Part shown: positions 50,201-60,589 of the stretch, piece after piece
Numbering within the stretch: position 1 is the first letter of the stretch
How the letters are laid out: every line of letters starts with the position of its first letter
Assembly: GCA_019321725.1 (NCBI GenBank)
Contig: CM033107.1
Location: 21,257,445 to 21,321,444, forward strand
Origin: Paulownia fortunei
Lineage: Eukaryota > Streptophyta > Magnoliopsida > Lamiales > Paulowniaceae
Direction of reading: 5' to 3'
DNA length: 64,000 nucleotides
Position numbers and translations under genes: made by a program
The notes under the pieces: generated by a model
Seen by the model: the letters and a program-made list of their open reading frames with translations, nothing else
What the model was told of the DNA's origin: nothing
The model's database searches: none

Positions 50201-52563
50201 CATGTGAGCTTCAGACACATATGACATGTATAAAACTGTAAAAGAGGACAAATCGAAACTAGTCGAGTGAATTACCTCTATTTTCAAGATAAAGTAACTT
50301 TGTGCGTAAATCATCACCAGCCATAGCAAGAGAAACTGAAGCTTCTCCTAGTAACGGATCTCGTCTCTCAGCTTGTTCCAAAATCTCTATGCACAATCGA
50401 TCCTTAGGAGTGGCTTTCCCTTCTGTACTTCTATGATAATCAATATCCCTTGTAAGTCTCTTAGAGATCTGAAGGGCTTTCCTGCCATCTGAAGTGAGAT
50501 CAGATGGTCTAGCTCCCTTAGTCAACAGAGACACTATGATTTTTGGGTCTTTTCTCATTGCAGCAACATGAAGCACGGTGTATCCCCTTGGATTCCTGTG
50601 GTTTATGTCAGCAATTGCTAGGTCAAGAAGTTCTGTTGTGGTCTTTGAGTCACAGTAAGCAACAGCATAATGTAGAGCATATGCATCATCTAGATTGGTA
50701 TGTTCTTCTTTGAGTAGCATCCTGACTAACTCAACATCGTCAGACTCCAAAGCTCGGTGTATTCTCTTAATATGTTTATCAGGAAAAATGTTGCTTTCAG
50801 GTGATTGTAAGCCTAGTTCTATCCGTGACTCATTTATTTTTTTCAGAAGGTGATGGGGTAGTGCTTTATCAAGAGTAATGGTATCAAGATCAGACTTGAC
50901 AACAATCTCGATAGACCTTGCAAGTAAACTCTCACACACTGTGCCACACAAGTTTGCAACAGATAAAACCATCAATACATCATCTGCTGTAGCCTTGTCA
51001 AGAATGTCAATCAGGTTCCTCTGCAAGGAAGTAAGGAAGCGATGAATACGAAATCAAGTAAGTAGTGACTCAGGGATTTGTCAAAATGATATCTAAAATG
51101 TTCTTCCAGCATGAGACTTCAAAGTAAATTGCCTTTCTTTGCTGCATATACCTATGTGAAGATACGAATAATTAGGATAAGGTACATACAAATATTGTAG
51201 GATAAGTTAAGTAAAATTGCTTTTTGGTAAACCTCAAGTTGCCGCTCAAAAAGTGTACTTGAGCTTCTATATTATCACCTTCGTATCAAAAGAACTTTAC
51301 TGGGGGCAGTTAAAAAATGGTCCCTATTGTCCCAGTGCTCAATCAGAAGGTGTAAAGCTAACTAGAAACAATTAATCGAGTAATAACACCAGAAGATACA
51401 TGCTCAAGCTGAATTCAGGCGCATAAGTAGTCAGTATTCATTCCTAACCGAATGGGACTGCTTGTTGATTCTCACAATAAAGTATTGCTGATTACCAAAT
51501 CCCGTTTTATTTTCCTGTCCTGTCCAGTATATCAACCAAAGGAACACTAGAACAACCATGAATAGAAGACATATTTGTCCTACATTCACACCATGACCAC
51601 AAGAGCTCAATCAACCACCTCTTGATCTAGTTGAAGCACAACTCATGGTTCCCACAGAAAAATTCATGTCCAATTGTTACCCAAAACAGTAAAAACACTG
51701 ACAAGAAGCTTGTAAAATGTTACCTCATTTCAAGTTCGTTCTTGCTACACAAAACTGACACCCAGTATATGATACATGTACAATATAAGATTTGAGTACA
51801 CCGCTACAAATGGAACCATACGTTTTTCACCATTTAAAATTTTCCCAATGCTAATATATAGCGTGAAGTTTATGAAACAAATCCAGTGCTATAACATTAT
51901 TATACTTTAATTAGAAGCCAAACGAAGAAACACACAAACAATTTAACAATGAACACAAAAATGAGATAAAATACTCATTCATAAAAAAATTGATTAACTC
52001 AATGAAATAGATATCAATACCTGAAAGCGGGCAACCAATTCATTGATCTGAAAGACAAAAGAGGCATACAAAACCTCCACCATGAACGCTACCGCGGGCC
52101 TGCACGCCAAATGCGAGCACTCATCGTCCACACACACGCAAACATCCTTAGGCGAAACCCTGACTTTTCCACTATAAACATACGCCAGCACCGTCACCAA
52201 CGCGTCGTAGCCAACATCATACTCCTTCATCACTTCCTTCAACTCCAATTTCGCATTCCTCTCCCTATTCACAAACAAATTCTTAAAAAACAGGCTCCTC
52301 GCCGACAATATACACCGGTGGACGGGAATCTCCCTGCCGGAGGCTGCAACTATCCGTGCGTCGGCGAAGAAATCGAAGTCCGGCGATGAAGAAGTGTCCA
52401 ATAAGATCGATTCCAGGGTGTCGGAGAGGCGTTTGAGCGCGGAGACGTCCGGAGGCAGTCGATCAGGCGACAAAGATGATTCGGTTGCGGTGCCGGCGCA
52501 GCAAGTGCTGCTGCTCCCGCCGCTGACGTCATTCGAATCCGAAAACGCGGTTCGGCTGTCCAT
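47204..52563 (-). CDS. NPR1: NPR1, salicylic-acid-responsive transcription co-activator (BTB-ankyrin), four exons
   Basis: Master regulator of systemic acquired resistance. It binds salicylic acid and activates PR genes with TGA bZIP factors in the nucleus. Coding exons: 52563-52021, 51020-50276, 48739-48539, 47478-47204; all GT-AG with consistent phases, 587 residues. The start MDSRTAFSDSND resembles tobacco-type NPR1 as I remember it. BTB/POZ domain about 60-180 with the zinc-cluster residues of CVDDECSHLACR (Cys149, His151, Cys154), and Cys84 at the place of Arabidopsis Cys82. Ankyrin repeats are about 265-360 (LDDAYALHYAVAYC, NPRGYTVLHVAAMRK). The C-terminal NPR1-like domain has LENRVALAKLLFP, whose Arg429 corresponds to the salicylate-binding Arg432 of Arabidopsis, and VELGKRFFPRCSAVL. 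A nuclear signal KRQRR lies at about 537-541, then a Ser run near the end. The four-exon structure matches known NPR1 genes. A SINE-like insert sits in intron 2. The gene looks intact. Confidence 0.97.
49040..49177 (+). mobile_element. SINE-like element in NPR1 intron 2
   Basis: A 138-bp insertion is flanked by a perfect 10-bp duplication, GCTTCACTCA (49030-49039 and 49178-49187). It contains a B-box-like GGTTCGAATTT (49093-49103) at a position expected of a tRNA-derived promoter and ends in an A/AATA-rich tail. It lies within the 1.5-kb intron between exons 2 and 3. Confidence 0.75.
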
Positions 52564-52564
52564 T

Positions 52565-52570
52565 TTGACC
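52565..52570 (+). promoter_or_regulatory. W-box next to the NPR1 start codon
   Basis: TTGACC on the plus strand, one base outside the ATG. WRKY factors bind TTGAC(C/T), and Arabidopsis NPR1 is known to be controlled by W-boxes in its leader. A single short site could also arise by chance. Confidence 0.4.
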
Positions 52571-52575
52571 GAGTC

Positions 52576-52642
52576 TTATACGCACAAATGCATACGTCTA
52601 TACACAAAATCGCGAGCTACTCTTCACAAAGATTTCGCCATG
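52576..52642 (-). other. Two short upstream ORFs before NPR1
   Basis: Minus-strand ATGs at 52642 (MAKSL, stop) and 52593 (MHLCV, stop) precede the NPR1 ATG. The TATA-like element at 52661-52670 predicts initiation near 52630-52640, so the second uORF should be in the leader while the first may lie at or before the start. Confidence 0.35.
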
Positions 52643-52660
52643 GATTCGAGCTACGTAAGT

Positions 52661-52670
52661 ATATATATAG
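52661..52670 (-). promoter_or_regulatory. TATA-like element of NPR1
   Basis: On the minus strand CTATATATAT stands about 100 bases before the ATG. This is the only good TATA candidate near the gene and implies a short leader. Confidence 0.45.
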
Positions 52671-52832
52671 GATTATACATACGTGATCGTATGTATAGGA
52701 CTTTACATACGTATGTAAAATTGATTCAGAGAAGGGGTTTTTTTCTAGAGAGAGAAAGTAAGAGATCAGAAGAAAGAGAATGAACTGTAGAGTGGTAAGC
52801 TCACGTCAGCTGATAAAAATTGGTTGCGATAA

Positions 52833-52840
52833 TGACGTCA
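52833..52840 (-). promoter_or_regulatory. TGACGTCA palindrome upstream of NPR1
   Basis: A full bZIP palindrome containing the TGACG core of as-1-type sites, which TGA factors bind. A further TGACG core lies at 52808-52804 on the minus strand, and another palindrome at 52524-52531 falls in NPR1 exon 1. Since NPR1 works with TGA factors, feedback control is possible; that is inference. Confidence 0.5.
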
Positions 52841-53576
52841 CTGATTTTTCTCGCGGGTTTCCATACGGGCATCCGGATCTAAGAATTGGTGTTAATCAGG
52901 GCCGTCAAATTGTGCAAATTTTCTTTGGTTTTCTCTCAAGACCTAACAACTTTTCGAGAAAGTTCGGATATATCGATTTAGACCCTTTTTTTAATTTTTT
53001 TTTTTTTTAGCATATAAGGAATTCAAAATATTATTGGAGATATTTATATTATTGGATAAAAACTTCTCCAATAAATTATTTTATGCTACATAATATTTTA
53101 TAATTAGAGATGACTCCTAGTTACTTATAATATGTAAAAGAAATTGTTGTAATTTCATAAAGTCATTTGATCATAGTACTACATGATCTCGCCTAAATTT
53201 AATTTTAATTTACTGACAATAATTAAAAAATTTATTATTGATTGTTTTTTATAGACATATTATATAAACTTATCATTTATCATAAATCTCATTTTTTCCA
53301 TTACAATTACACATTACATGTACATTATTATTTTTCACAGTATTTTGAATTTTTTGATTATTTTTCTCGATCGTATAATAATTTATGTATTGAAATATTT
53401 TAGTTGGACAACCTCCAAGACTACTAATTTTTATTTTATAGTTCTTTAAATAAAAATATGAGAAGATTCAAGCATTATTCATACGTTGAACTATTAAATT
53501 TCTGATTGTGTTACTTTAGAAAGAAAAAAGGAGTACGATATGTGGAGGGCCTCAATGTAAATTAAATGCTTTTGTG

Positions 53577-53670
53577 TGGGTTAATTATTCAAAGTTGTCA
53601 AACAAAAGAGCTTGAGATGACTTTGAATGATTCAAACTCTTTTGTTTGATAACTTTGAATGGTTAACCCA
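53577..53670. repeat. 94-nt near-perfect foldback
   Basis: The arm 53577-53614 (starts TGGGTTAATTATTCAAAGTT) pairs with 53633-53670 (ends CTTTGAATGGTTAACCCA). By eye the 38 positions show one mismatch near the loop side and three G:U wobbles; the loop is about 18 nt. Size and pairing resemble a plant miRNA precursor or a very small MITE. No target duplication was noted. Confidence 0.8.
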
Positions 53671-56600
53671 AGATGTCTACTTCCAAACCTTTAGCAAATT
53701 GTTTAGATTTACCAAAAATGTTTTTGGATTATAATAAAGTTTTTCAATTTTTTTTTTCTCTTAGGTGGGGTGGTGGTGGAATTACTTAAAAAAGAGAGAA
53801 TAAAATACTTGAGGCCTTGTTTAGTAAATGTATTTGAAATTAAAAATTTTAAATTGATAATAATAAATTTATTAATTTTGTTTGAATAATTTTATGATAT
53901 AATAGATTTTAAATCATATAACTCCTATTTAAGATATTTTTTGAATTATTATAGTGAATTTCAAAATCATATTAGATAAAGTAATTTAGTATTTTTTCTT
54001 TAAATTCAATTCGTTCCGTTCAAATACAATTTGAAAGCTTATAAACACTAGCTTCCATATTGGAGTTCTTTTCATAAAAAAATAATAAAATAATTCTTGA
54101 TATCAAAAAATTTGAAATTTTAGATTCAACTCTCCTAAAAAATGCGGACGTTACTTTAAGTTAATATTATTTAATTATATGCCTACTTTTTTAGTGCTCT
54201 TTCTTAGAGTGTTTACCAGAATTAGCACAATACAATTATAATTATTTATACGATGAAATTCATAAATAATTGTAATTAAAATTTAAAATTCTACAATCTC
54301 CTGCAGTCTAACATTCTTGATCTTTATCTTTTTGTAATACATAGGAATTTGGGCAATATTTAATTTTACTTTCAAATTCTCATTTATGTTTCTCAAAATA
54401 AATCCAAATACACTATGCTTTCCATAATGCATTCCTCCTCCAAAATAATCTTGTGTTCCTTAGAGCACTTCAAAAACATTTTTATTTGGGGGTGGGTTGG
54501 GTGAGGGTGGCGTGGCGTTGAAAGTGAACCATGGAAACTCCGAAAAATGTACAGCTGAAGATTTGTATTATTCTTCATTTTTTTATTCGTTCAAAAGCTG
54601 GACAAGTTGGTCAGCCACGTACAAGACAGCGTCGTCACGGCTCACGTTATTTTGCTAATTTTGTAAGCTGATAATTCTTTGTTTTATGCCTATCAAATCT
54701 GGGGGTCATTTTCATTCCATATTTTGAGTTTTTGGTTTTATACAAGTCAAATTATACATTGCTCAAGTAATTATAAATTTAAATTTATTTGTCGTTTATA
54801 ATGATAAGAATAATATAATAATAAACAATAAAGATAACAATAACAAGCAACAACATCGTTTTGTAAAAATAAAAAAATAATATAGTATAACAAATATTAA
54901 ATAATATTATAAAAATAATTGAAGTAAAAGAAGTGGAAAAAAATATTACATTTGTACTTTCATGAATATCTGAGATTATATGCCAAATTTAGGGGAATTT
55001 ATATATTTTATTTAGAGGAATAAATATTATATTTATAAGTTCGAAAATGAGTTTTATATACTTTTCCCCTTTATTTTTTGTATTGATTGTTATATGAAAA
55101 TAAAAATATTTTTGAATTATCAGTATAGAAATGTTAATTTGTTGGATTGAAAATGATATTCCAATGTAAGAGAGTTAATTTTTAGTCCCATTAATTTCTT
55201 TATATTACACCAATCAATAATATTGGTATGAGATATTATTTAATTTATTTTAGGTCTTATTACTTCATTATATGACATCAATTAAATTATTTTTAAATAA
55301 AATTAGTGTGGATCACATTACCTCGTGAGCATAGAAAGGAAATTATTATCCATTTAATTATAAGATTTGAGTAATTAATTTTAAATTAACAGAACATCAT
55401 ATTAAATATTAATAATATCGATCCTACTTTGAGAAAATAAATATATTAGATTTGAAGAATGATAGCTCGAGGTATGGGAATAAAAAAACATGTATTTTTG
55501 TTGAAATAGAAATAAATAAACATATTTTTGATAGTTTAAACTGTAGAAAATGCAAAAACAAAAAATAAAAATACAAACAAACAAGCTCTTAAAGATTGAA
55601 AATCCTTGTTACGACTTTGAGGAGAGCATTAACTTTTCAACCCTCATCCAATCGACGTTGATATTCCACCTTCCTTCTTTGAAGAGGACACAACATTTAT
55701 TAGTCCTTCCTATGATGGATGGCTTGAATAAGGACCTCAATTTCTTCCTTTGCTCATTCAAACAGATTCAGACCTTGAGGTTCTCTTTTGCCGATGTAGG
55801 GATGTCACATTAAGTTGTATGTAACATAGTAATAAATTAATGTGCCCTAATTCTAGTTAATGAGACTTGAATATATGGACTTCATCATGAGTCCAGAAAA
55901 AGGACTTATGGGTTGATTTCTATATGTTTTTATAAGACCTAATAAGATATGCGCGACGTGAATAGGTCAGGTCCAGAACATGTATATTGCAAGAGCTTAC
56001 TTAAATGAGTCAAGTTGAACTAATTGAGTCTATCCTGACTTAATGTAATTACTCTGCTAATGCTTCTAGCTTAGCTATGAAAGAAAATCCTATTTTAGAC
56101 TAAGGTTGCATTACTAGGGTTGATGCTTTTGAATAAGTTATTATTTGATTTTATATATAAATGATCATTTTCTCTTAAGGTACGTTTTATGAGTTTTTCA
56201 ATATTTAAACATTTAATATACAATTTTAAAACACTTTATTGATTTAAGTATCAGAAGATTTTCGTTGAATAAACTCCAGCACCCTATAATCATTATTTTG
56301 CATGTGTTTTTGGAGGAGAGGAGTTGAATGCTGGATTGATTATTCTCATACATAATAGCACATCATAGGAAACAAAAATGGCTTATCATCTATATTTCCT
56401 TGAAGGGTTCTCTTAGTTTTGCTATGTCGATGAAATTATCATTTGCAAGATTTGGAAAAAGCAACTTTTGAACTTCACTGTGTAAAGCAATTTTAAAATG
56501 TGTCTGTATTTACTTATTCTTATGATCATGGATTTCTAAGGTGAAATAAGTTACAAGCATATTTATACTTGTATACATGCTTTACAAGGTATTATCTTTT

Positions 56601-57349
56601 TTTTTTTTTTTGAAAATATGTGATACCCTAAATCGAGGGAAAAATGTGGAGCTAAAATTGTTAAAAATCATAGATTTGACTTTTAAGGGACCAAAATTAT
56701 GTAGTTATTATCGAATAAGAGCATATGTGGGACTAAATATATTGTTGGCCAAACTAAAAGGACTAAAACTTTTTAGTGACAAATTTGGGGATAGCACACG
56801 TAATTGTCCCAATAAAGGTAGTAACTTTGGGGCTTCTCAATTGTATTATGGCAAAGCATAGTACATATAATACGAACAATCAATCAAGTTAACCTTTGAA
56901 TAAATCCAATTTTCTTGGGTTCAATCGGCAATTATGATGATTATAGATAGAGGTGTTCACAATATTCAAGAAATCTACTATACTAACTAAATACTATATC
57001 AAAATTGTGGAGAGTAGTTAAATTTTAATAAGTTCTACTATTAAAATTTCATTTCTTACAAAACCTTTATATATAATATATGTACATGAGAAAGTTTGTG
57101 CTCTTTTATACGTGACATGTTGGTTTCTCACTTGAAGAGGATTGAACATTTGTATAACCTTTTTTGGTAAGTTTCCGACCCTTGAATTTTAGTCTTTTTT
57201 TTTATCTTTAAACATGATTCTTTTGATTTAAGCCTTCTTGTGTGGTGGCCCATGTCTAAAATCACTGATCAGTTAAAGCATTTGGGTTTGAAAGTCTGTG
57301 ATTTTGATTAGTTAAAGCATTTGGGTTGTGATGTTCTCCTTGGAGGAAC

Positions 57350-57356
<7 letters not shown>

Positions 57357-57380
<24 letters not shown>
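57357..57380 (+). repeat. Long A tract
   Basis: About two dozen consecutive A residues, some 50 bp before the gene fragment at 57433. It could be a retroposition scar or an ordinary homopolymer inside an intron. Confidence 0.6.
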
Positions 57381-57432
57381 TAATCATAATGTCAACAAAC
57401 TTTTAGTTTATTTCTGTTAATTTTGTGGTCAG

Positions 57433-57803
57433 GTGACTCTTGCTCATCTCAAGGATAAGCCAATGCAGGCACCATCATCATCAAGTTTGGGTGTAAGCAG
57501 TGGAGTAAGGTCAGCAGCAGCAAGGTTATTGGGTGGTGGGAATGGGAGTAGGTCACTCAGTTTTGTTGGAGGGAATGGTGGAAGTAAGTCAGTGAATGGC
57601 ACCGGTTTAAACTCTGGAGATGGTATGCGTTTTCTCTCAGCGTTTTGAAGGGATTAATGTGTGTAATTTAAAGTTTTTTATTGAATAGACTTTATTTCTT
57701 CTTTTGTAGTTTATTCTGTGTCTCTAAGACAACAATTACAAGATGTTGGGAAGAAGCTTGTGGGGGGGCAGCATTATAATAAAGATGCTTCTGTTAATAA
57801 TAG
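57433..57803 (+). pseudogene. Unrecognised two-exon gene fragment (Ser/Gly-rich)
   Basis: Two exon-like pieces share frame and phase. 57433-57622 (after TGGTCAG, before GTATGC) reads VTLAHLKDKPMQAPSSSS and then a Ser/Gly-rich stretch with RSAAARLLGGG. 57710-57803 (after TTTTGTAG) reads VYSVSLRQQLQDVGKKLVGG and more, ending at AATAG|GCAAGA, a possible GC donor. The composition is clearly coding-like compared with its surroundings. No start codon, upstream exon or downstream exon is visible, so this looks like a captured or abandoned internal piece of a gene. I do not recognise the family. Confidence 0.5.
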
Positions 57804-59143
57804 GCAAGAAATTGACTCTTGTTTTCATTCCCTTTCTTAAACTCTTCATCCTATTTATATCTGTGCATATTATCTTTGATGAAATTTCTTGTTCTGATGA
57901 TGAGAAAATCTATTATTGTGTCTTTGCATTTTTATTTTTTTTTCCTATTATATAAGCATGTCTCTTCCAATTTTTCTTAATTTTAGATTCTGAAATTTAA
58001 CTTTAATCTCAATTCGAGAGTGGCTCGATTTTTCACTTTTCAATTTTTAAACAAAAAAAATAATCACTCAAACTGATCTTTGGCATAGTAAGTTAGACCA
58101 CAAAGGCAGAGTTAGGGCATTTGAGATGAGAGACAAAACAATGGAGGATGGAGTTTTTCAGAAATGTGAGGCTGCCATTGAGTGAGCCTTTCATATTTGA
58201 AAAATGTGTTTTGTGAGAAATTTTTCAAAAAAGAAAAAAAAAGAACATCAGTCCGACCATCTTTGAAAGAAAAAATTTGAAAAATATCTGGCTCCTTGCA
58301 CAATAAGATTTTTTTCGAAGAGGTATTTTTTTCAATTTTCAGAAATTTCCCGATGAAAAGTAAAAATTTGTCTAATCAGCTGCAGTAGTAACGTGCTCTA
58401 AAATTTGCACGGCCAAGAACCTCAAATCCAATATTAGATGTCTAAATCTTCTGCAATCTAAGTCAAAACAAGGATTAAGGGTATTGGAAGTTGCCTGCTC
58501 AAAATCTTTCAATTCTTAAATTAGTACACAATTGACTAGGATAATGAAAAATCAAAAGTATTGTAATGAAGCAATAATATGTGCATATAATATAAAGAAT
58601 GTACCTTATTATGATCAATGAGATGTGTATATATAGCATGCAAAAGGTAATTGAGATAAAAAATAATTATATTATCTTATTGGATAATTCTCACTTAATA
58701 AATCTCCCAAAATTTGATATGATAGAGTATGAATCTGTTTCCACTAGGCGCGAGTTGAATTCATCAGTTTGGATTTATTTAAATCAGCTCAAATATCAAA
58801 TAAGACAAATCTATCATGTCAGTTTAGATAATTTAGGTCAACTCAAAATTATTTAAATATTCAAGTTAGATTTATTACACGACAGGTAAGATTTATATCA
58901 AGTCGGACCCATTCAAGACAACTCTTTTAGGGAGTGTTAAAGATCAAATACTTAAAATGTGACCCAAACAATAACCTCCCGTGAGCAAGTCTAATTTAGG
59001 TCATATCAAGTAGTCTGTCTATTCTATTTCTCCATTGCAAAAACAGTAGATTGAGGCCAAAGTTCGACTTCCGCCTTGAATCCAATGACATTGTTCTCCC
59101 CCAAACATGTTGAGCTACTGATTAAGATTAATTTTGACCATTT
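57804..59143. other. Intergenic, no supported feature
   Basis: AT-rich DNA with no domain-bearing frame. Part may be intron sequence of the fragment to its left. The patch at 59030-59140 could hold more distant P450 relic sequence, but I cannot align it. Confidence 0.35.
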
Positions 59144-59390
59144 TATGGCCTAAATCGACAGACGCTTTGGAGATCTGATACGGGAAATATTTTATTTGAG
59201 TGTACGTAGAATCAAGGGGACTTTTTGCCATTTCTGCAGTGGATTGATTATCAAGGTTGGAAAAGAAAATGCTGATGCTGCGGAAGAAAATGGATGCGTT
59301 CTTGCAAGGTTTGATTGATGAGAAAATCACAGAGGGAAGGATGATGGAAGAAAGACAATTGTTAATTCAATGCTAGCTTGCAACTCCAAA
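59144..59390 (+). pseudogene. CYP81-like cytochrome P450 relic
   Basis: Reading with frame changes gives RRFGDLIREIFYLS, then LQWIDYQGWKRK, then KKMDAFLQGLIDEK and GRMMEERQLLI. These match, in order, the helix F-G part of CYP81 family P450s (typically RFxxIVxEIFxLS, FLQWxDYQGxEKR, KKMDAFLQGLIDEHR). At least one frameshift lies between DYQG and the KKMDAF block, and stops follow. The I-helix, the heme-binding Cys and the N-terminus are absent. Family assignment is from memory of the conserved strings. Confidence 0.7.
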
Positions 59391-60033
59391 AGTCTGAGTA
59401 ATGTAATATGTACGTATAAAAAAAAAAATTATAGTTTAATATATAAATACACAAAATTTTCCAGATAAATTTAATACATATGCATACATTTTACACATTA
59501 ATATAAATAAAATTTGTGCATATACATTAAATTTATATGGTAGTATGTATTTATACATATTAATACATACATATACATAAAACTTTACAAATATTAATAA
59601 ATACCAATATTTATAATTATCAACATATACATAATTTATTAGGTATGTACTTACTGTTAAAATTCTAAACATATATATGACAAGTGACAAAAAAAATTCT
59701 CTAAAAATGGACTTTCAAACAGTTTTCAGAATTTTATCTACAAATAAATATCCAATCAAATATAATCTCTTAAAAAAATATATCACATCTGAAGTCATCA
59801 CTACATTTTTCTTACAAAAACAACCCATTCAAAATACATATCTAATTACACTTCTCATTTATTTTTTTCACAAAATCATTTCTCCGAAATTGACATCTCA
59901 TTCAATGCAGCCTGAATTCCTGATTTTAATTAAAATTATAACTATGGCATGACAAATCATTTGTGAGGGACAATCTAAAGGATAAATTTGAAATATGGTA
60001 GAATCGGAATCATAATTGCTTTAAAAATGTTGA
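59391..60033. other. Intergenic AT-rich DNA
   Basis: Rich in ATACAT/TATACAT short repeats (59440-59680). No coding signal. Confidence 0.4.
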
Positions 60034-60135
60034 GGCTTTGTCTGGTTTTATTCTAACTATTTTTTGGAAACAAAATCAAATATTTAATATATTTTTCCTC
60101 AAAATACATTTTTCTTCCCCAAAATATTTTAAAAA
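60034..60135. mobile_element. Truncated third copy of the CTTTGTTTGGT MITE family
   Basis: GGCTTTGTCTGGTTTTATTC at the left and a body with ATATTTTTCCTCAAAATACA and TTCTTCCCCAAAATATTTT resemble the ends of the copies at 11348 and 18328. The matching right terminus is missing. Confidence 0.4.
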
Positions 60136-60156
60136 ACTTATAATCATTACACATAT

Positions 60157-60589
60157 TGATGGGTATAAGAATTGTTTAATTTCATTTATTTTATTTTAGG
60201 CCAATAGAGAATTAAATATGATCTAAAGATAAGCTGGGAGCCAATGTCACGTGAGAGGCCCAAATGGCCCAAAGACATCAAATACCTGCTAGATAAGACA
60301 ATTAGATCCACGAGGTTTACATTATATCAAAAATCCATATCCCAAAATAAACAAATATAAATAGTCTTTCACTCTCCATATTTGCAAGGTAGGTACTCTA
60401 ATTTCATACTTTGAGTTAGTAATTATTCTCTTGGATATTTACTAACTTAAGCATCGGATGGACTTCATTAGGATATCCCCAGAGTTTTAATCGTCTATTC
60501 GTATTGCAAGAAAAAATCAGTAGTGAACCAGTGGATGCGTGGAGAGGCGTAGTTGACATACCTCATCACTTAAAAGGTAACCCGTATCA
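60157..60589 (+). repeat. Probable 5' LTR of a Ty3/gypsy element
   Basis: The right limit is set by the primer site: ...CCCGTATCA ends at 60589 and TGGCGCTGTCTATTAGAAAC begins at 60593. The left limit is only a guess at a TG near 60157, because no second LTR lies in the window. Confidence 0.5.

Larger units (their letters stand above)
53010..57432. other. Intergenic AT-rich DNA with scattered repeat debris
   Basis: No gene could be supported. Contents: the foldback at 53577-53670, a repeat fragment at 53813-54010 opening GGCCTTGTTTAGTAAATG, and long T and A runs (56590, 57357). The stretch at 55550-55813 is open for 87 codons and less AT-rich, but has no recognised domain. Around 57270-57345 GTTAAAGCATTTGGGTT occurs twice. 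Confidence 0.4.

Noticed and set aside
55550..55813. 87-codon frame in the 53-57 kb gap
   Set aside because: Somewhat coding-like composition but no domain, no splice context and no promoter; left as unassigned intergenic sequence.
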